From IMG/VR virus record IMGVR_UViG_3300020159_001826, positions 1 to 42,482 of that record: a stretch of 42,482 nucleotides of DNA; one strand, given 5' to 3'. Source of the DNA: a virus. The notes under the pieces were generated by a model, which was not told the DNA's origin, did not search any database, and was given only the letters and a program-made list of their open reading frames with translations. The translations under genes and the position numbers were made by a program. Below are positions 27,899-36,121 of the stretch, piece after piece. Within the stretch, counting starts at the first letter, position 1; each line of letters opens with the position of its first letter.

Positions 27899-28734
27899 AT
27901 TAAAATTCCTTTTTTTATTAACTGTTTAACCATATATTCTGATAATCCTAAGTCTTCACGTAAATCTTTAACTTTTGTATAAATTTTATTCGTTCTAGTG
28001 TCTTCTATTGCTTTACTTTTACTTGACACATTTTCAGAATAATATTTTTTTAATTTTTCAGACAAATTTAGCCGAGATTTACCTTTTTTAGCTTCAGACA
28101 TCTTTTTTCTAGTCTCTTCTGAATATATATTTTTCTTTCCTTTATTCCAAGGAATTTGTCCTTTATGTGACTCGGATATTTTATTTCTAATATCATCATT
28201 GTATAAAAGTCCTTTATTCCAAGGGTAAAGGTCTCCTGCTTTATACTTTTCTTTCATCTTTTTAGAATGCTCATTATTTTTCTTTCCATACCAATATCCA
28301 TTAACCCCTTTTTGTGCATTACTAATTTTTAGTCTAGTTTCCTCAGTAACGACATGACCTTTTCGAGCTTTACTCAATTTAAGTCTATATTCTGTTGAAT
28401 TATATATTGAATTCGTGTCATTATATATCAATTTTATCGTTTTTGAAATTTTAGCATTAACTACATTGCCTAGGTTCCCGCCATTTCCTCCATTTGATAT
28501 GTTATATCCAGATATATTAGATTTATATAATTGTATCCAATATATCTCTCTTTCATTTAATTCATCTTTTGTTGCACAATATTCTAGAATTTCTTTTTGA
28601 AAATTTTCTTTTCCATATTTAGAAATTGCCGATTTTAATACTTTCCCAGATCCATAATAATTTGGGTTATTTCTAGAGTCTTGTCCTATATAAATTTTGC
28701 CGTTAATTAGATTTGTCGTTTTATAAATTACCAT
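27880..28734 (-). CDS. GIY-YIG homing endonuclease with NUMOD3 repeats
   Basis: A 284-aa free-standing homing endonuclease. The N-terminal catalytic domain shows VIYKTTNLINGKIYIGQ (GIY...YIG equivalents), a conserved Arg at residue 21, an EREIYWI helix with the catalytic Glu, and YNISNGGNGG. After residue 110 come several NUMOD3 DNA-binding repeats (SKARKGHVVTEETR, ISNAQKG, ISESHKGQIPWNKGK, MSEAKKGKS) and a C-terminal helix-turn-helix-like end. It interrupts the DNA polymerase gene between motif B and motif C. It should nick or cut a matching uninterrupted polymerase allele and spread by repair. Confidence 0.93.
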   Translation of the reverse strand: MVIYKTTNLINGKIYIGQDSRNNPNYYGSGKVLKSAISKYGKENFQKEILEYCATKDELNEREIYWIQLYKSNISGYNISNGGNGGNLGNVVNAKISKTIKLIYNDTNSIYNSTEYRLKLSKARKGHVVTEETRLKISNAQKGVNGYWYGKKNNEHSKKMKEKYKAGDLYPWNKGLLYNDDIRNKISESHKGQIPWNKGKKNIYSEETRKKMSEAKKGKSRLNLSEKLKKYYSENVSSKSKAIEDTRTNKIYTKVKDLREDLGLSEYMVKQLIKKGILIWMLKK

Positions 28735-28783
28735 ATATTTAGATTTAATGTAATAGTATCCGTATTATCTATCCCTAAATATA
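28734..28783 (-). promoter_or_regulatory. hairpin that can hide the homing-endonuclease start codon
   Basis: Nine-base inverted repeat: TATATTTAG at 28734-28742 and CTAAATATA at 28775-28783 on the plus strand. In the transcript the 3' arm ends on the A of the endonuclease ATG. The stem is all A-U but one pair, so stability is modest. T4 homing endonuclease genes are known to use hairpins at their starts to limit early translation. Confidence 0.4.
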
Positions 28784-28795
28784 AATATATACAAG

Positions 28796-30460
28796 CTATA
28801 ATTTTTCGATCATTTCTGATAAACATTTATTTGCCATATCATGGGCGTGCTTTAGTACAGCAACTCCTGTTTGTGTAATTGATTCTGCATTATCCAAATC
28901 ATGGAATCGGAAACCCGGAGCTCCTAATGCACCATACAAAGAGTTATTTACAATCTTCATAGTATGCTGTCTAGAGTCAAAGAATTTAGACATTTCAGCA
29001 TTACCTTCTTTACCATATTTTTTTGCTAATGCTCTATACTCTTCCCTTTCACCCATCCAAGTTTCTAAGATTGAAGGAATTAATCCGCCTTTAGAATAAT
29101 CATATACTACTCCAATAGATGATACCGTAAATTTATTATCTAATAACCATTGTCTAAATTCCATCATTGGAATTAATACATGTTTAGAACCTGATTTAAT
29201 TTTTGCATTGGCAGATGAATACCCGTCAGTCCAAAAATCATTTTTCACTTCATCCCAATTCTCTACTCTACCAACTTTAGTTTCTGGAGAGATATTAAGA
29301 GTTCTAATGATAGAAGGATATAGTGAAGCCATATCCTCGTCAAATACCCATTCATACAAACCTGGAATTGGATCTTTTACAAAGGCGCCGGCGAAGTCAT
29401 TGGAATGCTCATCGTCTGGTATGCTATGATCTTTCAATCTTCTATTCGGAGCTACAATACCTAAACGTTTCATATAAGTTACACAAGCACCATCTAAATA
29501 TCTTGTAGTGAAATAAACATCTTCATAAGGCACATGACCTTTATGACAGATACCTCGAGCCAATGATAAGAATTTAAGTTTCTCATCTAACTCTAATACT
29601 AAAGTAACATCATTAACGTTATATTCAACAAACTTCTCTGGATCTGTTTTATATAAATGGTCTAAAGTACCTTCATACTCAACCTTACCTTTACCTAACT
29701 CTTTTTGTGAAATAGCTTCTAATGAATAAGAAGATTCTTCAGAGTAAGTAAATAATTTATATAATGCCATATAATCTAAACAACTAACACCCATAATTCT
29801 ATAACGATTACGATGTTGAAGATAAATTACTTCATTGATCGGAGATAGCGAATCTGCATACTGCTTACCAGCTACTTTTGAAATTCTATTATACAAATAT
29901 GGAATATCAAAAAAGTCGACATTCCATCCAGTAACGATAGTCGGTCTAATTTCAATCCAATGAGTTAGAAATCTAGAAATTAATTCATATTCAGTTTGAA
30001 CGACTTCTAAAATCATTCCTGAATCTGTATATGGTTTTAAGTTTCTTAAAGGGTCTACAATAATTGCAATAGATTTTTTTCCAACTCTATCATGTAATGC
30101 AATTGAAGTCATTGGTTGCCACGCTTCTTCTGCTGTCGAAAACCCTCCTTCAGTGCTAACCTCAATATCAATAAACAATTCTCTATGACCCGTCGACGGA
30201 TCATCCGTTTCATAATACAAGTCAATTAAAGTTCTTGTTTCTGGATTGATATCTGATTCATAAATATGACCTCTTTGAATGTCAGCGTCATCCCAATCAT
30301 GAACCTTATCTAACTTTGATCCATCCAATGCTACATGTTTTCCATGGGCATTCTTTTTATATGCGTACTTCTTAAATGGAAATTGAAGATGACCATTTTT
30401 GTCATCCCATACATGTACTATATTTTTATGTTTTTGATACGCTATATTCTGATATGCCAT
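28796..30460 (-). CDS. B-family DNA polymerase, N-terminal part of a split gene (gp43-like)
   Basis: A 554-aa piece with the proofreading exonuclease and most of the palm and fingers. LFIDIEVSTEG is Exo I, VTGWNVDFFDIPYLY is Exo II, EYNVNDVTLVLE is Exo III. FDEDMASLYPSIIR is polymerase motif A and MKIVNNSLYGALGAPG is motif B. The frame stops after MIEKL, before motif C, which sits on the C-terminal piece at 26978-27898. Both pieces keep full-length conserved motifs without frameshifts, so they likely assemble into one active enzyme. The first region, before residue 100, has no T4-like RNA-binding domain I can name. Confidence 0.95.
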   Translation of the reverse strand: MAYQNIAYQKHKNIVHVWDDKNGHLQFPFKKYAYKKNAHGKHVALDGSKLDKVHDWDDADIQRGHIYESDINPETRTLIDLYYETDDPSTGHRELFIDIEVSTEGGFSTAEEAWQPMTSIALHDRVGKKSIAIIVDPLRNLKPYTDSGMILEVVQTEYELISRFLTHWIEIRPTIVTGWNVDFFDIPYLYNRISKVAGKQYADSLSPINEVIYLQHRNRYRIMGVSCLDYMALYKLFTYSEESSYSLEAISQKELGKGKVEYEGTLDHLYKTDPEKFVEYNVNDVTLVLELDEKLKFLSLARGICHKGHVPYEDVYFTTRYLDGACVTYMKRLGIVAPNRRLKDHSIPDDEHSNDFAGAFVKDPIPGLYEWVFDEDMASLYPSIIRTLNISPETKVGRVENWDEVKNDFWTDGYSSANAKIKSGSKHVLIPMMEFRQWLLDNKFTVSSIGVVYDYSKGGLIPSILETWMGEREEYRALAKKYGKEGNAEMSKFFDSRQHTMKIVNNSLYGALGAPGFRFHDLDNAESITQTGVAVLKHAHDMANKCLSEMIEKL

Positions 30461-30473
30461 AACTTATTTTCTT

Positions 30474-30505
30474 TTAATATAATTAAATCTTTTAAAATTA
30501 TTGTT
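30474..30505 (-). promoter_or_regulatory. weak promoter-like element upstream of the DNA polymerase
   Basis: Minus strand: TTTTAAAAGATTTAATTATATTAAAAG. The AAAAGA box and an imperfect TATATTAA are present, but no TTTG lies 20 nt upstream. It may depend on an activator or be only an AT-rich leader. Confidence 0.35.
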
Positions 30506-31517
30506 CTGATTTGATTATATCTATCATTGTCTGAGCATTGTCGTGCCATTTAGCAGTCCATTCAACCGGCACTCTTAAATCATAAGTGTCAAATAAATAA
30601 TCGACATTGTTGATATTTTCATATACATTTTCTGCCGGAACCATTTCTGGACAACATGCTCTATTAGGGACTAAAATATTACAACCAAAGAAAATAGCTT
30701 CTTGAATTGTATAACCGAAAGTTTCTTGATATGCTGTCGACAAATACCAACGAGCTTTTGCCATTAATTCAAAATATTCTGCCTTTGTCAATCCATAACG
30801 ATATTCAATATTTTTTGGAAGTTTACCTAAATCCTTTTTAGGTCCTGAAGATGTAATTACAATCTTCTTTTTAGTTTGTTTTGCAAATTGCAATAACTCA
30901 TCAATACCTTTTTCTTTACACCATCTATGAGGCCAGATAACAAAATCTTCTTTTTCTACATAGCCCATTGCTTCATGAAACTCTTGCATATAATTCAAGT
31001 CCCATACTAAACCTGTAGTGTGAACTGTTACATCATTTAATCCGAAATATTCAACTACATTCTTTTTATGGTCATCACTACCAACAAAAATGCCATCACA
31101 GATAAAATGATAACCTGCTTCAGATGCATCTACCCAACTTGATAATTGTTGCACAAAATCTGTCTTATCAGCTCTACCAGCATAATTGATACCATATACG
31201 CGAACGTTAATTCCTAACAATTCAGACATATATTTAATCATTTCAATACCTGGAAAGAAAATGTCGCCTATTAAAAATGCATCACCGTCTTCAACTTTAC
31301 CTTCATTGAATAAATCAGCAATCATTTGAAGCTGCGCAGCTTTAAATTTGCAAGTATTAACGATGTCTAGAAATTGACCACGTTTAATTTCTTTATCAAT
31401 TTCTACTTTAGGATATAATGAAATGTCTACCTTAGGATAAATAGCAGCATTCATCATTTGAGTATAGCGAGCGGGTAACTCTTCTATAGGAAGATAAATA
31501 ATCTTATTTTTTGTCAT
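30498..31517 (-). CDS. GT-B glycosyltransferase (GT4-like), upstream of the DNA polymerase
   Basis: About 339 residues with the donor-binding half of GT-B enzymes. FVIWPHRWCKEKGIDELLQFA opens the C-terminal domain (core WPHRWCKEKG). KIVITSSGPKKDLG follows, and STAYQETFGYTIQEAIFFGC (core QETFGYTIQEA) is a clear ExFG...EA donor motif. NRACCPEM is at the end. The first in-frame ATG (31532) lies within four bases of a TATATTTA element, so I prefer the ATG at 31517 (MTKNKIIYLP). The gene lies directly upstream of the polymerase, apart from the big sugar island, so DNA decoration is possible but unproven. Confidence 0.8.
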   Translation of the reverse strand: MTKNKIIYLPIEELPARYTQMMNAAIYPKVDISLYPKVEIDKEIKRGQFLDIVNTCKFKAAQLQMIADLFNEGKVEDGDAFLIGDIFFPGIEMIKYMSELLGINVRVYGINYAGRADKTDFVQQLSSWVDASEAGYHFICDGIFVGSDDHKKNVVEYFGLNDVTVHTTGLVWDLNYMQEFHEAMGYVEKEDFVIWPHRWCKEKGIDELLQFAKQTKKKIVITSSGPKKDLGKLPKNIEYRYGLTKAEYFELMAKARWYLSTAYQETFGYTIQEAIFFGCNILVPNRACCPEMVPAENVYENINNVDYLFDTYDLRVPVEWTAKWHDNAQTMIDIIKSEQ

Positions 31518-31547
31518 AACTTTTAATTTCATTAAATATAAGAAATT

Positions 31548-32957
31548 CTATTCAAAGAAACTAGTAAAAGCTTCATTTTCTTTTGTATCGACAGAATTTT
31601 CTTTATGAATTAAATTTCCATTGCTATCTGGTAATCCTAAATATGTGTCTGAGTTCGTTTGTATAATCTTATACCAATTGGCATTAGCATAAATTGCCTC
31701 AATGTCTGAAGTCAAATATATTGTTCCTTTGGTATTTTGTGTTTTAAAATATTCTGATAGCGATATCCATATACCTTGATTTTCTTTAAGAAAATTGTAT
31801 AGTCGATTTCTAGGTTCTTGTTTAGCATTTGCAACGGGCGCTCCATTTAACAAATCTAATAATGAAGACTCGTATTTGTCTTGATACTCTTTAAATTCGA
31901 TATCGACTTTGTCTTTGTCGACAGTCCATGTATTATAAGCTGACCATATTATATCCGCTACTTCTTTGTAATCTGCAACTATATAATTACTAAATTCTTC
32001 GAAATTATAATGCCAGTTATATTTGTCTAAAACAACAGTTGGCATAAATCTCAAAGCTTCTAAAACTGCAATACCAAATGACTCATTTTTATAAGGCATA
32101 AAAGCTACTTTAGAAGATTGAATCATTTTAGCTTTTTCTTCTCCTACAACATCTGAAACAATTTCGAAATTTGTATGGCCTATTTCTGCTAAATCAGCTT
32201 CAAACTTTTTAACGTGTGCTGACCTAGTCATAATTTTAGCTTTTATTTCTACACCATACTTATCCTTTATGGCCTTCAATACTTTAATATACTCCCCCGG
32301 ATTTTTTCTATCTTCATGTCTTCCTATAAAGAGTAAGCCGTCTTTTTCTAGACTGTTTATGGGAATAGAATCGGTTAATGGATACAGCTGTACAACTGCA
32401 TTCATATTAATATGATTAAACTTTTCTAAAAGCTTAGATTTGTTTTGCTCTGTCTGAATTAAAGTAGTTACTTGAGGCCAAAACATCATTTTATCAATTA
32501 AGTCATAATAGCAATCTTTAAATACTCCTGCGAGTAATTCTGGATTAATTGATTGACATTCATGAGCATAAGATGCAACTTTCATTGACTTATACAATTC
32601 CATTTGATAACATACAAAAGCTGATTCAGTGTCATTACAAATAATTAAATCGTAAGTGTGATTGGAAAGTGCTTTTACTATTGCAGTTCGAAAATTAATT
32701 GACTTTTCAAAGTTAAATGAATCTGCAAACTGAAATAAATTAGAATGCTTACCATAAGACAATCTGTCTGCTTTATCTGGAGTATAAACATTGATTCCAA
32801 ACTCTGCTAGAAAATTTTCTTCAGGCTCTCCATCACACGCAATGTCAATGCAATGTCCTTTTTCTATTAGAGTTTCAACAACCCCTTTCATGAAAATTCC
32901 ATGCCCTGAGCTAGGCCTGAAATTCATTCTGTTTATAATAAATAAAACTCTTTTCAT
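31548..32957 (-). CDS. GT-B glycosyltransferase with extra C-terminal domain
   Basis: A 469-aa protein. LFIINRMNFRPSSGHGIFMKG is the N-terminal glycine loop, LLFIGRHEDRKNPGEYI opens the donor domain, and AFMPYKNESFGIAVLEALR (core ESFGIAVLEA) is the GT4 donor motif. After residue 370 there is an additional region of about 100 residues (RNRLYNFLKENQGIWISLSEYF...) that is not part of the GT fold and may bind a polymer. It is 31 bases upstream of the next GT-B gene, so the two are probably co-expressed ahead of the polymerase. Confidence 0.82.
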   Translation of the reverse strand: MKRVLFIINRMNFRPSSGHGIFMKGVVETLIEKGHCIDIACDGEPEENFLAEFGINVYTPDKADRLSYGKHSNLFQFADSFNFEKSINFRTAIVKALSNHTYDLIICNDTESAFVCYQMELYKSMKVASYAHECQSINPELLAGVFKDCYYDLIDKMMFWPQVTTLIQTEQNKSKLLEKFNHINMNAVVQLYPLTDSIPINSLEKDGLLFIGRHEDRKNPGEYIKVLKAIKDKYGVEIKAKIMTRSAHVKKFEADLAEIGHTNFEIVSDVVGEEKAKMIQSSKVAFMPYKNESFGIAVLEALRFMPTVVLDKYNWHYNFEEFSNYIVADYKEVADIIWSAYNTWTVDKDKVDIEFKEYQDKYESSLLDLLNGAPVANAKQEPRNRLYNFLKENQGIWISLSEYFKTQNTKGTIYLTSDIEAIYANANWYKIIQTNSDTYLGLPDSNGNLIHKENSVDTKENEAFTSFFE

Positions 32958-33392
32958 ATAATAAGTAATACCAAGCTCGGGTTAACTATTTTTGTTTGTT
33001 TTCGTTAATTAACTTTTTTGATTGTTTAGTCGCCTTTGTAGGAGAACATTTATCAATAAGTTTATCTACTCGTTTATCTGTGTATGAATTACATTGCGTA
33101 ACCGCGTCAGTGATTTGATCATTAATTGCTCTAGGGAAATGACTCTCTATGAAATCAATTCGATTGGTAATCATCTGTGACTCTTCAACGATTTGCTTGT
33201 ATACATTTCTTTCTAAGTCTGTCAATTGATGTTCTAATTGTTTTATTGCTTTTTGCTGTTTTAAAACCTTTACAGTACCTGCAACAATTGTGATTACTAA
33301 AAGCAATCCAATCATCAAAAGCACTCCAAAAGTAAATGATAATATTTCCATAATATATTTAAAATTTAAAGTGAGCTTGGTATACTTATTAT
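32958..33392. repeat. near-perfect inverted repeat flanking a membrane-protein gene
   Basis: Left arm 32958-32978 reads ATAATAAGTAATACCAAGCTC. Right arm 33373-33392 is its reverse complement with one base missing (20 of 21 match). The arms sit just outside both ends of the 121-aa gene at 32986-33351. Such a layout could be a relic of insertion, a recombination site pair, or transcript ends that pair. Confidence 0.65.
32986..33351 (-). CDS. 121-aa membrane protein with coiled coil
   Basis: One N-terminal membrane helix at about residues 5-28 (FTFGVLLMIGLLLVITIVAG), then a long predicted coiled coil (VLKQQKAIKQLEHQLTDLERN) and a lysine-rich tail (KATKQSKKLINENKQK). The topology suggests a single-pass inner-membrane protein with a cytoplasmic rod. 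It is flanked by a 20/21-base inverted repeat. No family recognised and no enzyme motif seen. Confidence 0.65.
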   Translation of the reverse strand: MEILSFTFGVLLMIGLLLVITIVAGTVKVLKQQKAIKQLEHQLTDLERNVYKQIVEESQMITNRIDFIESHFPRAINDQITDAVTQCNSYTDKRVDKLIDKCSPTKATKQSKKLINENKQK

Positions 33393-33754
33393 TTGTCTTT
33401 TTTTAAGACTGCAATTTTAACACTATCTGGAATTTGAAATCCTAATAATCTCAAATCAGCTAAATCTTGCCTGTCTAAATTTTTAGCCGTTATTCTTTTA
33501 GTTCGATTTGTATTTAATTTATATTTGAGTAGTTCCGCACATTTTTCATATTCTTCTATGTTAGAAAAATATTTAATTAAGCAATCAAATATAAATTCTC
33601 GATCAACGTGTTTAGGTAAATCATATTTACATACTATCCTAAACACATTGTCTAGAGTTTGTTTTGAAGACGGAAGAGCTTCTGCCATTGTCAGGAATAT
33701 TGACATTCTCTCTGCTCGTTCTTCAGGTGATAATTTAATCCAATTTGTCGACAA
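33389..33754 (-). CDS. unknown protein, 121 aa
   Basis: A mostly helical, charged protein with segments [38 protein letters not shown] and a basic C-terminal third ([13 protein letters not shown]). No recognised domain. It overlaps the end of folE by 20 bases, so it is likely in the same transcript as the 7-deazaguanine precursor gene. It may be an accessory to that pathway or just a neighbour. Codon use and composition look like the surrounding genes. Confidence 0.65.
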   Translation of the reverse strand: MSTNWIKLSPEERAERMSIFLTMAEALPSSKQTLDNVFRIVCKYDLPKHVDREFIFDCLIKYFSNIEEYEKCAELLKYKLNTNRTKRITAKNLDRQDLADLRLLGFQIPDSVKIAVLKKDK

Positions 33755-34367
33755 ACCGATAAAACTCGTTTCTAGCAGCTGGGTCGTTTAAAAATGCTCC
33801 TGACATTTTTGAAGTCATCATCGTTGAATTATGACGTACTCCTCTTACACAAGCACACATATGATTTGCGCCTACCATAACAGCTACGCCTTTATTGCCT
33901 TCGCAAACTGTATTGATATAATCATGTATTTGCATTGTCAAATTTTCTTGAACCTGAGGTCTGCGAGCAAAATACTCTACAATTCGATTCAACTTAGACA
34001 ATCCAATTACTTTACCATATTCTGAAGGAATATATGCTACATGTGCATATCCAATAAAAGGTAAGTGATGATGAGAACAAAATGATTTAACATCAATATT
34101 TCCTTGAAATACAATTCCATCATACTTATCTAAATTGTCAAATGCTGTAATTTTCGGAGGCTCTGTATAACAACCTTGAGCTAAATCATTAACAAATGCT
34201 TTTGCAACTCGCATCGGAGTATCTGAAGAGTTTGGATCATTTTTCCAATCAATTCCTAACGCAGTCATATACTCGCCGTAATGCTTTGCAGCGTGCTCAA
34301 TCATTGCCTTTTTCTCTTCTTCGCTGCGTGGAATAGAAGAGTTAGCATATTTAAGTAATTCCTTCAT
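33735..34367 (-). CDS. folE: GTP cyclohydrolase I
   Basis: A 210-aa enzyme that converts GTP to 7,8-dihydroneopterin triphosphate, the first step of 7-deazaguanine and folate synthesis. [19 protein letters not shown] contains the zinc/catalytic SHHHLPF block, [12 protein letters not shown] and [11 protein letters not shown] are canonical, and [16 protein letters not shown] carries the other zinc cysteine. Length is typical. A promoter element directly upstream overlaps the groES 3' end. With queD and queE nearby, the likely purpose is a modified base in DNA. Confidence 0.96.
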   Translation of the reverse strand: MKELLKYANSSIPRSEEEKKAMIEHAAKHYGEYMTALGIDWKNDPNSSDTPMRVAKAFVNDLAQGCYTEPPKITAFDNLDKYDGIVFQGNIDVKSFCSHHHLPFIGYAHVAYIPSEYGKVIGLSKLNRIVEYFARRPQVQENLTMQIHDYINTVCEGNKGVAVMVGANHMCACVRGVRHNSTMMTSKMSGAFLNDPAARNEFYRFVDKLD

Positions 34368-34380
34368 TTTTAAATTTTTA

Positions 34381-34412
34381 TAAATATAAGTAAATCTTTT
34401 GAATTAACCAAG
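34381..34412 (-). promoter_or_regulatory. conserved promoter element upstream of folE
   Basis: Minus strand: CTTGG, TTAATT, CAAAAGA, TTTACT, TATATTTA, with a 20-nt spacer from TTG to TATATTTA. The CTTGGTTAA is also the Leu-Gly-stop end of groES. Confidence 0.76.
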
Positions 34413-34712
34413 AACTCCTAGCAATTCAGCTTCACGATAAAGTGTATATTTTTCTTTACCAATTTTAATTTCCTGAGACTGTGTATATGAAGGAAGAATA
34501 ACTTCGTCTCCTATCTTAACTGACATTGGAATTAATACTCCATTTTGAGTATACAATCCTTCTCCAACTGCAATTACTTTACCCATTTTAACGTCGTCAG
34601 CTGTTACTGTTTCTGGAATGATAATTCCTGATGCTGTTTTTTTATCTTCTTTGGTTTTATATTCTTGAACCAATACTCTATCGCCTAAAGGCTTTACATT
34701 TTTATTTTCCAT
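34404..34712 (-). CDS. groES: GroES-type co-chaperonin (10 kDa)
   Basis: A 102-aa co-chaperonin. VKPLGDRVLVQEY starts the family beta-barrel. TASGIIIPETV is the mobile loop, whose hydrophobic triplet (III) should contact the GroEL apical domain. KMGKVIAVGEG, KIGDEVILPSY and EKYTLYREAELLGVL follow in order. Length is typical for bacterial GroES. Unlike cellular groES-groEL operons, the gene lies between queE and folE and about 10 kb from the phage groEL. Its last codons double as part of the folE promoter. Confidence 0.95.
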   Translation of the reverse strand: MENKNVKPLGDRVLVQEYKTKEDKKTASGIIIPETVTADDVKMGKVIAVGEGLYTQNGVLIPMSVKIGDEVILPSYTQSQEIKIGKEKYTLYREAELLGVLG

Positions 34713-34726
34713 AAATTTTAATTTAA

Positions 34727-35602
34727 TTATACGTTTAATGTTTTATCCCAAGCGCTGATATGTAATCTTGTCAGCCCTCTAAATTTATATTTCTTTGCCA
34801 TTTCTAAACAAAACTGAGTTCTTTCGTGAAAGTCAGATTGCGAATCTAAACCTGGCATACACACCACTTGTTTTAATGGTATATTGAATGGCTCAACAAA
34901 GTCTCTAAAGATTTCCTTTATATCATCTTCTGTACTAATAACAAATTTAAACTGATAATTGGAATGTTCCATTATACGCTTGATTGCGTCTGGATTAATA
35001 CGTTGTTTCTCAGTCATACCTGAGTTAGATAGCTTTGGTGAGCAGTTGATTTGATTAATAATATCGAATAGAGGTTTCTCAATTACTACTGTACCATTTG
35101 TTTCTATTTCATGATATCCTAATATTGTCCCTCCATTTGATGCTTTCATATTTTCATAGGTAGACATTATTGATTCTACCGAGTATCTCCAGTATGTATT
35201 GAAGTTAACAATAGCTTCTTGATGTCCTTTAATTGTAGGTTCACCGCCAGTCCAAATGATATGGATAGTACCGTTCTTAATATCTTCGTAGATACCTTGT
35301 TCCTTCCATTGATCAATTAGATATTGAAACTCTTTATCTTCACCTCTCCATAGCCATTGAGATGTACTATCACAAGTCCAAGTTGCTTTACCTTCTAACT
35401 CTAAATCGCCTTTGAATATTTCACCATCGGCTAGTGATGCTTCTTTTAATAAAGCGTTAGTGAATTTTCTAGACATACCGCAAGTTAGGTTACATACACC
35501 TAAGCGAACGAAATATGATGGTATTCCTGTTGATATACCCTCTCCTTGAACGGAGTAAAAATCACTACTAATTAATAATTTATTTGGATCTATTTTTGAC
35601 AT
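34727..35602 (-). CDS. queE: 7-carboxy-7-deazaguanine synthase, radical SAM, with insertion in the cluster loop
   Basis: QueE rearranges carboxytetrahydropterin to 7-carboxy-7-deazaguanine. The 291-aa protein has FYSVQGEG at the start, RLGVCNLTCGM and WTCDST for the Fe-S cysteines, IIWTGGEPT for the SAM GGE motif, and IETNGT later. The cysteine motif is split: about 35 residues sit between CNLTC and WTCDS, where cellular QueE has CxxxCxxC. The same split is, as I recall, seen in other phage QueE proteins. The length exceeds bacterial QueE (about 210 to 230 aa) largely because of this insert. Confidence 0.9.
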   Translation of the reverse strand: MSKIDPNKLLISSDFYSVQGEGISTGIPSYFVRLGVCNLTCGMSRKFTNALLKEASLADGEIFKGDLELEGKATWTCDSTSQWLWRGEDKEFQYLIDQWKEQGIYEDIKNGTIHIIWTGGEPTIKGHQEAIVNFNTYWRYSVESIMSTYENMKASNGGTILGYHEIETNGTVVIEKPLFDIINQINCSPKLSNSGMTEKQRINPDAIKRIMEHSNYQFKFVISTEDDIKEIFRDFVEPFNIPLKQVVCMPGLDSQSDFHERTQFCLEMAKKYKFRGLTRLHISAWDKTLNV

Positions 35603-35620
35603 ATTTATATTTTTGTTTAA

Positions 35621-36085
35621 TTATTCTCCGTAGCTTGCTGAATTTCTTTCATGTTCATAAACCTCTACTTTCGTAGCTTTAACTCTACTATCTGTTTCTT
35701 TTACTAAGAAATCATTAATAATAGTGTATAGATACTTTGCAAATTGTTCACATCCTGTAGCTGGTAATACTCTAAGTTGTATAATACCGTCTTTGCTCAT
35801 TTGCCTGAAAGTATCTAGATATGGATCGTCTTGAGCTATAATGGTTGTGTGATCAAGTAGCCAATTAAAAAATTCTTTTGGTTGCATATGGTTAATCTCT
35901 GTTTTAGCTCTTTTCATACCACCAAAATCAAATACCCAATTGCGATCATCTAATTCACCTTCAAACCAAACTCTAAACGATACTGCATATCCGTGTAAGA
36001 ATTTACAATGCGTACCGTCTGCTTTCCATTGACGAAAACAGGTTGAGTATCCGTCAAATAATTTTGTTGATTGAAATTTTTTCAT
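35621..36085 (-). CDS. queD: 6-carboxytetrahydropterin synthase, phage-type QueD
   Basis: A 154-aa PTPS-family enzyme that makes 6-carboxy-5,6,7,8-tetrahydropterin from the FolE product. THCKFLHGYAVSF holds the catalytic C27 and H31. The usual HGH is HGY (Y33), and the N-terminal zinc His is C16. LLDHTTII carries the Asp-His pair (78-79), and VEVYEHERNSASY holds the pterin Glu. The THC...LHGY variant is, from memory, common in phage and some proteobacterial QueD. Its own promoter lies upstream, and queE follows after 18 bases. Confidence 0.9.
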   Translation of the reverse strand: MKKFQSTKLFDGYSTCFRQWKADGTHCKFLHGYAVSFRVWFEGELDDRNWVFDFGGMKRAKTEINHMQPKEFFNWLLDHTTIIAQDDPYLDTFRQMSKDGIIQLRVLPATGCEQFAKYLYTIINDFLVKETDSRVKATKVEVYEHERNSASYGE

Positions 36086-36089
36086 AAAC

Positions 36090-36121
36090 TAAATATAAGA
36101 TATTCTTTTAAATTAACCAAG
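36090..36121 (-). promoter_or_regulatory. conserved promoter element upstream of queD
   Basis: Minus strand: CTTGG, TTAATT, TAAAAGA, ATATCT, TATATTTAG, 20 nt between TTG and TATATTTA. It overlaps the last codons (Leu-Gly-stop) of the upstream 96-aa gene, as at groES. Confidence 0.75.

Noticed and set aside
27880-28795. Group I intron carrying the homing endonuclease
   Set aside because: Both polymerase pieces have their own stop or start. Only 61 noncoding bases precede the endonuclease, and its 3' end overlaps the next polymerase piece, leaving little room for an intron core. A free-standing endonuclease fits better, though RNA data would settle it.
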